Positions 1-8,135 of a stretch of 53,184 nucleotides of DNA are shown piece after piece; the stretch's first letter is position 1; each line of letters starts with the position of its first letter. This DNA is from Candidatus Latescibacterota bacterium (GTDB taxonomy: Bacteria; Latescibacterota; UBA2968; UBA8231). A model generated the notes under the pieces. It had not been told where the DNA came from, did no database searches, and worked only from the letters and a program-made list of their open reading frames with translations. The stretch lies in the NCBI GenBank assembly GCA_016187725.1, contig JACPJE010000061.1, positions 1-53,184 of the forward strand. Reading direction: 5' to 3'. The position numbers were made by a program, and so were the translations under genes.

Positions 1-43
1 GCTTCCAGAGTAAGGTGAGAAGCAGCGGGACCAGCACGGCGCA

Positions 44-96
44 AAGGGCGCTCAGCCCAGCAGCATTACCGTCGCCTGGCGTGGCTGAGCGCCCTT
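44..96. repeat. Long inverted repeat at left edge
   Basis: Positions 44-57 and 83-96 are perfect reverse complements (14 bp), separated by a 25-nt loop. It could be the terminator of a gene lying left of the window or the end of a mobile element. Only a short TTGAAT follows the right arm, so a rho-independent terminator is not clearly indicated. No gene was recognised in 1-131. Confidence 0.6.
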
Positions 97-131
97 GAAT
101 GACAGACCATCCACATGCGGACGAGGATTCC

Positions 132-350
132 ATGGCAGACGAAATGAAGGCGATTCAGGAGGTCGTTTTACGCTATCACCAGGCCATCACCGACAAGGAC
201 CTGAAGACCACGCTCGGCTGCGTCGGCCCGATGCTCTATGGCAACCCAAAGGAGACCGCAGCCATGCAGAAGCAGATAGCCCGGGTCTTCAAGTCGCCCA
301 AGACGACGTACGCGAACAAGATCGAGGTCCTCCATTCAGCGGCAGATCCC
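132..350 (+). pseudogene. SnoaL-like protein, 5' fragment
   Basis: The reading frame from ATG 132 encodes a SnoaL-like (NTF2-fold) N-terminal half with RYHQAITDKDLKT, very similar to RYHQAIADKDLKT in the intact gene at 6639-7013 and to the second half of the locus at 699-1376. Similarity stops after about residue 70 (LHSAAD). The frame then stays open through unrelated sequence to 644. The part of the fold carrying the conserved VVVTRETGS strand is absent. I read it as a copy truncated by a deletion that joined it to the leader of the next gene fragment. SnoaL-like proteins are small cyclases, isomerases or binding proteins, and the ligand cannot be told. Confidence 0.6.
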
Positions 351-444
351 TTATCCTGCCTGACGCGGAGTAGAGCTTCGGGACTTGGGCCGCCGGCGGG
401 TGAGGGTGAAGGGACACATGACAAACCAACGAGAGGAGATCCCT

Positions 445-700
445 ATGCGCGCTGCCGTCTGCTACGAATTCGGCAAACCCCTGGTCGTCGAAGAGATCGA
501 GATCGACCCACCCCGTATGGTCGCCGCCGCCATCTGCCACAGCGACGTGCACCTCATCCGGGGGGAATGGAACAAAGAGATCCTGCCGGTGGTGGCCGGC
601 CACGAAGCGGCCGGCGTGGTCGAGGAAGTGGGAGAGGGCGTTGATGGACCTATATCAGCAGGGTCGCCTCAAGCTAGACGAACTGATCACGGCCCGCTAT
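445..700 (+). pseudogene. Zn-dependent alcohol dehydrogenase, internally deleted
   Basis: ATG 445 follows GAGAGGAG. Frame 1 encodes an N-terminus typical of class III-like zinc alcohol dehydrogenases (MRAAVCYEFGKPLVVEEIEI, then ICHSDVH and GHEAAGVVEEVGEG). The ICHSDVH catalytic-zinc segment follows PPRM with several residues missing. At about 640 the frame changes and the family C-terminus follows immediately (MDLYQQGRLKLDELI). The structural-zinc cysteines and the whole NAD-binding Rossmann domain, some 250 residues, are missing. The locus is therefore two ends of one gene joined by a deletion plus frameshift and cannot make an active enzyme. Confidence 0.75.
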
Positions 701-1376
701 TCCCTACTTCAGCGGCAACGGCCGCACGCTGATGGTTTTCAACAAGGACCGCTACCAGGCGCTCTTCGACTCGGGACTCGACTTCGACCTGGAGTGGCGG
801 GATCTGTCGGTGAAGGTCTACGGCACCTCCGCCGTCAGCAATGCCTATCTCTACGGCACCATCCGGCAACCCGGCGGCACCATCATCCAGACCCCCCACC
901 GCAACACGGTCACGTGGGTGAAGGATGGGGGCAAGTGGCAGGTGGTGCAGTTCCACACCTCGGAACTCAAGCCGGACGTGCAGGGGACACAGGAGTTGAT
1001 CTCGCGCTACCACAAGGCGATCGTTGACCGCGACCTGAAGACAGCGCGGGCCTGCCTGGGGAGCGAGTACACGCGGGCCTTCCGCCAGGCCGGCGTCCCC
1101 GATGATCCCAAGCGGTGGGCCGGCGGCTACAGCAAAGCTGAGGATATCGATGAATGGCTCGGGAACTTCACCACCGCCGAGGTGACCTACGAGAACGCGA
1201 TCGAGTTCCTCCACGCCAGTCTGACGGAGGAGTCGGGCGTCGTGGTCACGCGCGAGACGGGGTCTTTCACCTCGCCGGAGCAGTCGGGCTCGTGGGAGGG
1301 GGTGATCAACCTGTGGTGGGTGGCCCGCATGGACGGGGCCTGGAAGATCGTGGGCTCGGTCCACAACCTGCAGTAA
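699..1376 (+). pseudogene. Fused SnoaL-like didomain remnant
   Basis: The frame runs from the end of the ADH fragment to TAA 1374. The first part (YFSGNGRTLMVFNKDRY to WQVVQFHTSEL) is the C-terminal two thirds of one SnoaL-like protein. It is followed in frame by a nearly whole second SnoaL-like domain (ELISRYHKAIVDRDLKT, VVVTRETGS, WKIVGSVH) of the same subfamily as 6639-7013. The start of the first domain is missing. The nearest ATG, at 732, lies inside the fold and has no good ribosome site. Most likely two neighbouring genes were merged by deletion. A translated didomain product from ATG 732 is possible but would lack the first helix. Confidence 0.55.
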
Positions 1377-1412
1377 GCTGCACCCTTCTCATCCCTTCAA
1401 AGGAGCAGTGCC

Positions 1413-1532
1413 ATGATCTCGATCAAGGACACAGCGGAGAAGTTTTTCGACGCCTGCGAGACCGGCAAAGGATGGGCGGTCTCCCAGGGATATCCATCCC
1501 CCTCGGGTCGGACCAATTGCCCTTCAAGGTGA
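1413..1532 (+). pseudogene. SnoaL-like protein, N-terminal fragment
   Basis: A 39-codon frame starts at ATG 1413 behind AAAGGAG. Its first 23 residues (MISIKDTAEKFFDACETGKG) look like the start of a SnoaL-like or ester-cyclase protein. It then runs into unrelated sequence and stops. The true start and ribosome site with a missing body suggest that a deletion, perhaps linked to the hairpin repeats just downstream, removed the rest. Confidence 0.5.
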
Positions 1533-1560
1533 TAGACGACTGAAGAATAGCGAACCGAAT

Positions 1561-1643
1561 GAATCCTCCCCGCCGCAAGCGGCGGGGTATCCTGGGTGTA
1601 GTCCCATCCCCAATAGGGAATCGCGGCAAGCCGCGAGGTATCT
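1561..1643. repeat. REP-like doublet of two hairpins
   Basis: Two short GC-rich palindromes lie in the same orientation, each starting with GAATC and ending GGTATC. The first has 9-bp arms at 1568-1576 and 1579-1587. The second has 7-bp arms at 1621-1627 and 1630-1636. Both have AA between the arms. This is the architecture of REP/BIME elements that RAYT or IS200/IS605-like enzymes mobilise. No transposase is seen nearby. Confidence 0.65.
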
Positions 1644-1693
1644 ACATACCGAAAGGTTGGAATCAAAGTCATTTGACAAAAAAGGAGGCATCC

Positions 1694-2194
1694 ATGACAG
1701 CAAAGCTGCTCGCACCGGCGTTCTTTCAAGTGGCTTGGGTGGTCAGGGATATCGCCACCGCGGAACGATTCTTCATAGACACGACCGGCATCAAGAAATT
1801 CTTTCACTTTGAGAACATGCGCGCTGCCGACGTTGAGGGCACGTACCGAGGTAAACCTGGCGACTGGGTATGCCATTTGTACTTCGCATACGCAGGTGAC
1901 ACCCAGATAGAACTCATTCAGCACGTGTCTGGGACGAGCATTTTCAACGAGTTCCTCAATCAGCACGGCGATGCGGTTCAGCATGTCGGGTACTGCGTCG
2001 ACGATGCCGACTGGGATGCGGCGGCTCATCGCCTGGAGTCTGCGGGTTATCCGCTTGTTCAAGGTCTTCGAACGCAACTAGGGCGAGCGGGCTATTTCGA
2101 TACGCGTCGGGCCGTTGGCGTGGCGACGGAGATCGTCAGCGTGAACGAGGCTGGTCGGGAGTTCTTTCGGAACCTCAAGACAGGGAACTTTTGA
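1694..2194 (+). CDS. VOC (glyoxalase/bleomycin-resistance fold) family protein
   Basis: The protein has 166 residues and starts at ATG 1694 behind AAAGGAGG. FFQVAWVVRDIATAERFF opens the first beta-alpha-beta-beta-beta module and DAVQHVGYCVDDADWDAA opens the second, as in two-module vicinal-oxygen-chelate proteins. Candidate metal ligands are His in VQHVGY and Glu in IELIQ and VATEIV. VOC proteins include isomerases, dioxygenases and resistance proteins, and the substrate cannot be read here. It looks intact, unlike its neighbours, and is followed by a Gfo/Idh gene in the same direction. Confidence 0.8.
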   Translation: MTAKLLAPAFFQVAWVVRDIATAERFFIDTTGIKKFFHFENMRAADVEGTYRGKPGDWVCHLYFAYAGDTQIELIQHVSGTSIFNEFLNQHGDAVQHVGYCVDDADWDAAAHRLESAGYPLVQGLRTQLGRAGYFDTRRAVGVATEIVSVNEAGREFFRNLKTGNF

Positions 2195-2298
2195 AGAATG
2201 GCCTTTGTGCGGAATGGCGTGCCTGCGGCGGAACGGTGCGCGCCAAAGGTCAGTCCGAGGTAGTAAACAGCTACACACCTTCTGAAAGGAGATCTAGA

Positions 2299-3345
2299 AT
2301 GTCTGGTCCCGTTCGTGTCGGGCTGGTCAGCACAAGCTGGTGGGCGGAGTTGATGCATGTGCCGGCTCTTCAGAGTCATCCCGAGGCCCAGTTGGTGGCC
2401 GTATGCGGGCGAAACGCGGAGCGGATCGCGGATGCCGGCCTGGAGGCACTGGTGGTTGCCGCGCCGGAAGAAGCGCACCACGACGTGTGCATGGCAGGCA
2501 TTGAGGCTGGGCTGCATGTGCTGTGCGAGAAGCCCTTGGCCATGACAGAGACTCAGGCCAAGAGCATGGCGGCCGCCGCAGGTGCTGCCGGCATCGTCCA
2601 CATGACCTACTTCACCTGGCGATGGATGCCGTGGTTCCGGTATCTCAAGGAACTCGTCGAGAACGGCTACGTGGGAAAGGTGTATGAGAGTTCATTTCGC
2701 TCTACCGGAGGCTACGGCCGCAATGGAGCATATCACTGGAAGTGGGATCAGCGGCATGGTCTTGGGGCTGTGGGAGATCTTGGCTCTCACATGATCGATC
2801 TCGCTCACTGGCTGATTGGCGATGTAACGAATGTATCCGCCAGCCTGGAGGCTTTGGTAAAGCGACCACCGCCAGATGAGTCCTTCGAGCCTGCGAACGA
2901 CTCCGCGCTGTTGAATCTTCAGTTCGAGGACGGCAGCCATGGCGTTGTGCATGTCAGTGCCCTGACTCATCTGGGTTCCAGAGCCATGGAATGGGAAGTG
3001 AGGCTGTACGGCGAATCAGGATCACTCGGAGTGACGATGAATCTCGCCGATGGATGGAAGATCTGGGGACTGAGAAGTGAGGAGAACGAGATCCAATATT
3101 TGGATGTGCCAGCCAGCATGATGGAGGGGGTGCAGGTGGGTAGTCCAGTGGCAGCGCAATTTGGGCAGATATTCACAAAACAAGCTGTGGGTTGCCGTCT
3201 CTTCATCGACTGCATCCGCGCCGGACACCAGGTGATGCCGAGTTTTGCCGATGGGTACAAGGCTCAGCGCGTCATCGAAACCGCATTTGCATCTGAGAGT
3301 CAGGGCCGCCGCTTGAGCATTCGCGAGGTGTGCGGCGGCGACTGA
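2299..3345 (+). CDS. Gfo/Idh/MocA-family oxidoreductase with shortened Rossmann domain
   Basis: The 348-residue protein starts at ATG 2299 after GAAAGGAG. VGLVSTSWWAELMHVPAL is the dinucleotide-binding start, VLCEKPLAMT the family EKP motif, and GDLGSHMIDLAHW the substrate-domain His motif. Family members are NAD(P)-dependent sugar or cyclitol dehydrogenases. Between AVCGRNAERIAD and AGLEALVVAAP, roughly 25-30 residues normally present (strand-helix-strand of the Rossmann fold) are missing, although the frame is kept. This looks like another internal deletion, so activity is doubtful. A second, complete Gfo/Idh gene is at 10893. Confidence 0.75.
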   Translation: MSGPVRVGLVSTSWWAELMHVPALQSHPEAQLVAVCGRNAERIADAGLEALVVAAPEEAHHDVCMAGIEAGLHVLCEKPLAMTETQAKSMAAAAGAAGIVHMTYFTWRWMPWFRYLKELVENGYVGKVYESSFRSTGGYGRNGAYHWKWDQRHGLGAVGDLGSHMIDLAHWLIGDVTNVSASLEALVKRPPPDESFEPANDSALLNLQFEDGSHGVVHVSALTHLGSRAMEWEVRLYGESGSLGVTMNLADGWKIWGLRSEENEIQYLDVPASMMEGVQVGSPVAAQFGQIFTKQAVGCRLFIDCIRAGHQVMPSFADGYKAQRVIETAFASESQGRRLSIREVCGGD

Positions 3346-3515
3346 CTGGACCCCGGCCTATGCCCTGCTGATGATCTCCATGTGGTGGGTGATGATGGTG
3401 GCGATGAGCTGCCCAGCGCGGCGGCGTCTTTGCCGCCGGCTACCTCCTCGCCTGGGGCGCGTTCAGTGCGGTGGAGACCGGGCTGCAATGGGGGCTGGAG
3501 GGCTCCCATGCTCGC
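3346..3515 (+). pseudogene. DUF2182-like membrane protein remnant
   Basis: Directly after the Gfo/Idh stop, frame 2 reads TPAYALLMISMWWVMMVAM, the hallmark helix of DUF2182 predicted metal-binding membrane proteins. After a junction near 3410-3422, frame 3 reads GVFAAGYLLAWGAFSAVETGLQ, the next helix of the same family. Intervening residues, both gene ends and a common frame are missing. This is a remnant rather than a gene. Confidence 0.6.
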
Positions 3516-3550
3516 TACCTGAGGGCTATCGTTTCGGAAAGGAGTCCACA

Positions 3551-4409
3551 ATGCCACCCAGCGCACCAAGTCCCGCAAATACGGGCATGATTGCCGCAGG
3601 CGCGTTTCAGCTTCCGTATCTCATCGAGGGTGCAGGACATCCGGCCATTGTGATCGGCAGTTGTCGGTATTCCCAGCGCACCTTCTCCCAGAATCTCCGC
3701 AACCACTTGCGATTGGTCTTCATGGATCACAGAGGCTTCGCACCCTCCCCAGGCCCGGTTGACACTGCTGGTCGAGGACGTCGAGAGGCTGCGCCGGCAA
3801 CTGGGATTAGGGCGGGTTGTTGTGATGGGCCACTCCGGCAACGCCTATATGGCACTGGAGTACGCGAAGAAGTACCCTGAATGCGCGTCGCACGTCGTGA
3901 TGATCGGCATCGCCCCGGACCTCAGTCAAGCGAGCAAAGAGTTGGCCGACCAGAACTACCAGGCACTCGCCGATGATGGCCGACTTGCCGCCGAGCAGCA
4001 GAATATGCGCGCCATCTCCGACGAAGAACTGGAGGCGTTGCCGGCGGATCAAGCGTTAGTGCGGGGTTACGTTCGCAACGCCGCACGCGTTTGGTACGAT
4101 CCGCGCTTCGATTGCACGCCTCTTTGGGAAGGTGTGACGATAAATATGGACATGTTCGGATATGTCTGGGGCAAGCTGTTCGCAGAGATCGATATCACGC
4201 GCGGGCTTGAGCATTTGAACTGCCCGGTTTTTCTCGCCCTCGGCCGCTACGACTTCATCGTAGCGCCGCCATCGAGTTGGGATGAGGTCAAAGCCAGGTT
4301 CAAGAACCTGACCATTCGGATCTTCGAGAGAAGTGGCCACACGCCTCAGTTTGAGGAGCCTGACTTGTTCGACCGGGAACTCCTGAAATGGATGAAGGGA
4401 ACATCATGA
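3551..4409 (+). pseudogene. Alpha/beta hydrolase, frameshifted
   Basis: ATG 3551 follows GGAAAGGAG. Frame 2 encodes the beta-rich N-terminus ending in FMDHRGF, the oxyanion-hole region. Near 3740-3760 the reading moves to frame 3 and continues as LLVEDVERLRRQLGLGRVVV. Frame 3 holds the nucleophile elbow GHSGNAY, the acid GRYDFI and the His SGHTPQF in the expected order, with stop at 4409. About ten residues seem to be missing at the junction. With the shift repaired this would be an about 280-residue epoxide-hydrolase or proline-iminopeptidase-like enzyme. An alternative TTG start at 3759 would yield only the C-terminal part. Confidence 0.75.
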
Positions 4410-4505
4410 GTGGAGGTCAGCACGCGGTCTAACAGGTGCTGCAGACCCATCACTCGTCTTGCGGCTGAACTTTAAGCCGCTAAACCGTCAAACAGGGAGG
4501 TTTCT

Positions 4506-5174
4506 ATGACCCAGCAACAGCATCTCGAAGCCGAAAAGGCCGCCATCCAGAAGGCGGCAGCCGATCATGCGGCGGCTACGAGTAAAGGCGGCGCTGAAGG
4601 CGCCATGGGGTACGCGTCCTACGCCACCGACGACGCGCAGTGGCTTCCGCTGGAATCCCCCGCGATCAGTGGTCGGGAAGCCATCGCGCAGTGGGTGGCA
4701 CCTTTCACGCAAATGAAGGGGTTCTACGTCACCTGGGAACACCCTCATGTCGTGGTGGCTCGCAGCGGCGAGATCGCGTACTCAGTGGGCACCTACAAAG
4801 GTGAAGGCCAGGACGATCAGGGGTCCAACCAGGTCTTTGAGGGCAAGCTGGTCAACGTATGGCACAAACAAGCGGATGGCTCGTGGAAGATCGCCGTGGC
4901 CATGTTGAGAGTGGTGGGACGGATCTGCAGCGTCTGCCCCGGTACGGCACATTCCGGAACAAGGCCGGCGGACACCGAGAGGTGCTGGCCATTCCAGATA
5001 GGAGGGGGGTTATGTCAGCACCCGAAACAGGTGCCCATTCGGTCTTCAGCTTCATCCAACGCACCGCGGAAAAGGCGCCAACCGGTATTCGCTGGCGGAC
5101 CATCGACTACGAGAACAAGCCCCACTACAGCTACAACCTGTTCAACGGCTGCGGGGGGATCAGTCTGTTCCTGA
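4506..5174 (+). CDS. SnoaL/DUF4440-like protein with aberrant C-terminus
   Basis: ATG 4506 follows CAGGGAGG. Residues 1-130 form a DUF4440/SnoaL-type domain (AAIQKAAADHAAA, DDAQWLPLESPAISGREAI, WHKQADGSWKIAVAM). After SWKIAVAM the family normally ends within about ten residues. Here the frame stays open for a further 85 residues of low-complexity, Cys/Arg-rich sequence. It overlaps the start of the LanC-like gene at 5012. The tail is probably read-through after loss of the original stop in a deletion near 4910. Confidence 0.6.
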   Translation: MTQQQHLEAEKAAIQKAAADHAAATSKGGAEGAMGYASYATDDAQWLPLESPAISGREAIAQWVAPFTQMKGFYVTWEHPHVVVARSGEIAYSVGTYKGEGQDDQGSNQVFEGKLVNVWHKQADGSWKIAVAMLRVVGRICSVCPGTAHSGTRPADTERCWPFQIGGGLCQHPKQVPIRSSASSNAPRKRRQPVFAGGPSTTRTSPTTATTCSTAAGGSVCS

Positions 5175-6110
5175 CCGACTACTCACGAACAGGGCTTCTC
5201 CCGGGGGCTCCTGACGGGAAAAACCGGCATCGCCATGGCGGCTCTGGATCTATGGAAGCTGGTTCGTGAAGCCGAGTACCTCGACTACTGCCAGGGAAAC
5301 GCCCGGATCATCCTGACGGAAGATCCCGGACCCGTTACCGACCTGATGGGCGGAGCAGCGTCAAACGGGTTCTTCCTCATCCGCCTGTGGGAAGCCACGC
5401 ACCAGCGCGAGTTTCTCGACGGGGCGATCCGCGGCGCTGAGTGGATCGCGGCAAACCTGATCCGCGACGAACGGGGATGTCACTGTCTGACCCGCCCCGA
5501 TGGTGGGTTCGGCAAGCTTCCGTTTACGGGAGTCGCCCATGGCATTTCCGGGGTGGCCAGCTTCTTCCTGCTGCTCTCCAGGGCAACGGGGAATAACACC
5601 TGGGCAGAGCTAGCCCGCGAGATTCTGGCCACCCTGATTCACCATGCGCTGCCGGACAAAGGCGGAGTGAACTGGAGCCCTCTTCTCGGCGAGCAGGTGC
5701 TCGATCGTTGCCAGTGGAGCCACGGCGCTGCCGGGATCGGCCTGGTCTTTCTCCGGGCCTATGAGGTCCTGCAGGACCCCGCTTACTATGAGATCGCCCT
5801 GAAATGCGGCGCCACCACCTTTGCCTACGGCGATTTCCGGCACAACATAACCCAGTGCATCGGACTCTCCGGGTGCGGCGAGCTGTTCATCGAGCTCTAC
5901 CGCGTCAGCAAGGATACCTCCTGGCTGCAGCATGCCATGGCTTTCGCAGAGATGGCCCTCGGATACCGGGTACAGCTTCCCGAGGGGGATGCCTGGCCTA
6001 CCGACGAACCGGGGTTGTTCTCAGCCGACTACATGTACGGGGCCTCGGGCCTCGGTCATTATTTCCTGAGGCTCTGGAAACCCGGCGAGATTCCCATGCC
6101 CCTGATGTGA
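5012..6110 (+). pseudogene. LanC-like (lanthionine synthetase C-like) protein, frameshifted
   Basis: ATG 5012 sits behind ATAGGAGG. Frame 2 encodes the N-terminus through YNLFNGCGGISLFLTDYSRT. Around 5185-5200 the sequence moves to frame 3 and continues as LLTGKTGIAMAALDLWKL to the stop at 6110. The following GGAASNGFF, GVAHGISGVASFF, WSHGAAGIG, IGLSGCGEL and GASGLGHYFL are the repeated Gly-rich inner helices of the alpha/alpha barrel. About 30 residues are missing at the junction. The usual zinc ligands (WCHG, then CHG) are replaced by WSHG and QCIG, so even an intact version would not be a classical zinc cyclase. No lanthipeptide precursor is visible. Confidence 0.7.
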
Positions 6111-6222
6111 GCAGGTCAACACTCGTCCGCAAATACTCCAACAAACGAGTGCACAGAAACCACCGGCGCACGTCGCCTGACGGCGTCTGAGAAGCATCAC
6201 ATCCCACACCAGGAGGATTGCC

Positions 6223-6603
6223 ATGGCAGGTCCATTGGAAACCGCAGTCCGGCAGATGTTCGCCGAGTTCGATCGCAAGAACTTTCGGGAGGCCCTGCGC
6301 GCGTTTGCGGATGACACACAGGTGGTGGATGAGATCTCGCGCAAGTGGATCAGAGGCCACCAGGGGGTTGCCGAGTACGTCCGGCAGCTCGAGCCCGTAA
6401 TCGAGGGCATTCACACAGAAATAAACGATGTCCGCGAGAAGGTGTGGGGAGATGTGGGCCTGATGACGTGCTGGGCCGAACAGGACTATACCCTGGAAGG
6501 AAAACCGCAGCACATCTCCAGCCCGACGACGGTTGTCTTGCGCCGGGAGGGCCCCGAATGGCGGATTGTCCTGTTCCACGCGATCCCCTTGCCGAAAGAG
6601 TGA
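6223..6603 (+). CDS. SnoaL-like (NTF2-fold) protein
   Basis: The 126-residue protein starts at ATG 6223 behind CCAGGAGG. It has the single-domain NTF2 fold pattern: an N-terminal helix (VRQMFAEFDRKNFREALRAF), a DDTQVVDE strand, GHQGVAEYV and a closing strand WRIVLFHAIPL. It resembles nuclear-transport-factor-like ketosteroid-isomerase relatives. It is full length and undamaged, 35 bp ahead of another SnoaL-like gene. Ligand and reaction are unknown. Confidence 0.75.
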   Translation: MAGPLETAVRQMFAEFDRKNFREALRAFADDTQVVDEISRKWIRGHQGVAEYVRQLEPVIEGIHTEINDVREKVWGDVGLMTCWAEQDYTLEGKPQHISSPTTVVLRREGPEWRIVLFHAIPLPKE

Positions 6604-6638
6604 GCGCCAACCCACCACGCCAGGAGGAGGATAACCCC

Positions 6639-7013
6639 ATGGAAAAGATCGTTCAGGAAGTGCAGCAGGTCGTTTCGCGCTATCACCAAGCCATCGCGGA
6701 CAAAGATCTGAAAACCGCGCTCAGTTGTCTCGGCCGGACCTACGTGGGCGGGCTCACCACGCCTGAAGCGCTGCGCAAGGCCCTGGCCAAGGGCCTCATG
6801 TCAACCAAATCCGGCTATGCCAATACCATCGAATTCCTGCACACAGGAGTCGGCAAGAACGCCGCAGTGGTGGTGACCAGGGAGACCGGATCGGCCACTT
6901 GGCTAAAGGGGCAGACAGGCTCCTGGAAAGGGATTACCAACCTGTGGTGCCTGGCCAAGGTGAGGGGCAGGTGGAAGATCGTCCACTCCCTGCATAAGAT
7001 CGGCAAGTGGTGA
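6639..7013 (+). CDS. SnoaL-like (NTF2-fold) protein
   Basis: The 124-residue protein starts at ATG 6639 behind CCAGGAGGAGG. It is the intact reference for the damaged copies at 132 and 699: RYHQAIADKDLKTALSCLG, YANTIEFLHTG, AVVVTRETGSAT and GRWKIVHSLHKI. The block VVVTRETGS followed by GSWKGITNLWCLAKV lines the cavity in this subfamily. It shares the SnoaL fold with the gene just upstream but is clearly divergent from it. An inverted-repeat structure follows at 7014-7066. Confidence 0.75.
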   Translation: MEKIVQEVQQVVSRYHQAIADKDLKTALSCLGRTYVGGLTTPEALRKALAKGLMSTKSGYANTIEFLHTGVGKNAAVVVTRETGSATWLKGQTGSWKGITNLWCLAKVRGRWKIVHSLHKIGKW

Positions 7014-7066
7014 CAAAGGAGACTTTGGCGAAGAGAAAAGCGCCTTTGACAAAGACTGTCTCTTCG
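7014..7066. other. Nested inverted repeats after SnoaL gene
   Basis: Three dyads are packed into 53 nt. CAAAG/CTTTG arms lie at 7014-7018 and 7023-7027. Arms of 8 bp lie at 7029-7036 and 7059-7066. Inside the latter, 5-bp arms lie at 7044-7048 and 7050-7054. The compound stem could end transcription or protect the mRNA end. There is no T-run. I recognise nothing in the following 7067-7212 stretch. Confidence 0.4.
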
Positions 7067-7212
7067 GCCCCGCCTCAGCGCCGCGACTCCTTGTGGCTCT
7101 GGGTACCCAGGGGTGTTTCAGGGTTGAGCGGCTAGTGTCCGAAGTCGCGCACGGTGTGCCGGGGAAGCTGTCCAGGATCAGTAGCTGAACAGGTGGGGGC
7201 GACAAAAAATTT

Positions 7213-7241
7213 TTGACAAGGGCACCGGCTTTGAGAATGCT
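7213..7241 (+). promoter_or_regulatory. Candidate sigma70-type promoter
   Basis: A perfect TTGACA at 7213-7218 is followed after 17 nt by AATGCT at 7236-7241, a weak -10 match. Position and strand fit expression of the SnoaL-like gene at 7297. The stretch is AT-richer than its surroundings. Confidence 0.4.
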
Positions 7242-7296
7242 AGGCTGTATTAGGCGCCAAATGTTTCGCAACTCAAACCAAAGCCGGAGGTACTGA

Positions 7297-7755
7297 ATGC
7301 CGCCAAACACCAGCCCTGACCTAGAGGCTAGCAAAGCCCTGGTCCGCCGCTTCCTCCAGGACCTCGACAGCGCCGGCGCCCAGCAGGCGCTGGAGCACAG
7401 CACTACTGCGGACGTAATGGTACATTTCCCCCGCGGGCTCAGCCCCGAGCCCCTTCCGGGCCCCGCCTATGCGGCGGTGGCCGGCCAGATCCGGGCCGCC
7501 TTCCCGGACCTGCGACATCTCGTCGAGGAGATGGGCGCCGAGGGGGACCGGGTGTGGTTCCGGGGCACGAACCGGGGCACGCACCGCGGCGAGTTCCAGG
7601 GCATCGCCCCGACCGGCAACGCAGTCGCGTTCAGCGCGATGACGGAATGCCGCATCCAGCAGGGCAAGATCGCCGAGATGTGGGTCGAGGCCGACATGGT
7701 CGGCCTGATGGCGCAGTTGGGCGTGCAGCTCCTGCCGGCGAACAAGGGCTCCTGA
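7297..7755 (+). CDS. SnoaL-like polyketide cyclase/ester cyclase family protein
   Basis: The 152-residue protein starts at ATG 7297, with CCGGAGG upstream. It has the ester-cyclase version of the SnoaL fold: KALVRRFLQDLDSAG, then RAAFPDLRHLVEEMGAEGDRVWFRGTNRGTHRGEF, GIAPTGNAV and GKIAEMWVEADMVGLMAQLG. The block TNRGTHRGEFQGIAPTG and the terminal WVEAD are the best family signatures. It has its own candidate promoter at 7213 and is followed by an EthD gene. The EthD pairing is seen in aromatic polyketide and steroid-type pathways, but nothing proves such a role here. Confidence 0.8.
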   Translation: MPPNTSPDLEASKALVRRFLQDLDSAGAQQALEHSTTADVMVHFPRGLSPEPLPGPAYAAVAGQIRAAFPDLRHLVEEMGAEGDRVWFRGTNRGTHRGEFQGIAPTGNAVAFSAMTECRIQQGKIAEMWVEADMVGLMAQLGVQLLPANKGS

Positions 7756-7814
7756 ATTGGCAGCCGCCTAGAAACCCCCAGTAAAACATCGGACCTGAAA
7801 AGGAGGAATCTTCC

Positions 7815-8120
7815 ATGATGAAGGTCACCGTACTATACGGCCACCCGGCGAGTCCTGAGGCATTCGAGCAGTACTACTCGGGCACCCACCTGCCCATTGC
7901 CGCCAAGATGAAAGGGGTGGCCCGCATCGAACTCACCAAATTCACCGCCGGGCCAGGCGGAACAAAGCCGGCCTTCTACCGCATGGCCGAGTTGTATTTC
8001 GCGACCCAGGCGCAGATGGAGCAGACCCTGGGATCGCCCGAAGGCCAGGCCGCGGTTGCCGATCTGCCGAGATTCGCCACCGGCGGCGTCACGATGGTGA
8101 TCGGGTCTATCGAGGGCTAG
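7815..8120 (+). CDS. EthD family protein
   Basis: The 101-residue protein starts at ATG 7815 (or the adjacent ATG 7818) behind AAAGGAGG. MKVTVLYGHPASPEAFEQYY followed by THLPIAAKMKGV is the EthD ferredoxin-like alpha+beta start with its conserved Tyr and His. A second strand-helix unit ends at ATGGVTMVIGSIEG. EthD-like proteins are dimeric barrels related to stress-responsive A/B barrels and some monooxygenases. Substrate is unknown. It lies 60 bp after the SnoaL-like gene and 15 bp before the next gene, so the three are probably co-transcribed. Confidence 0.8.
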   Translation: MMKVTVLYGHPASPEAFEQYYSGTHLPIAAKMKGVARIELTKFTAGPGGTKPAFYRMAELYFATQAQMEQTLGSPEGQAAVADLPRFATGGVTMVIGSIEG

Positions 8121-8135
8121 CCAGGGGTGCGCGCG

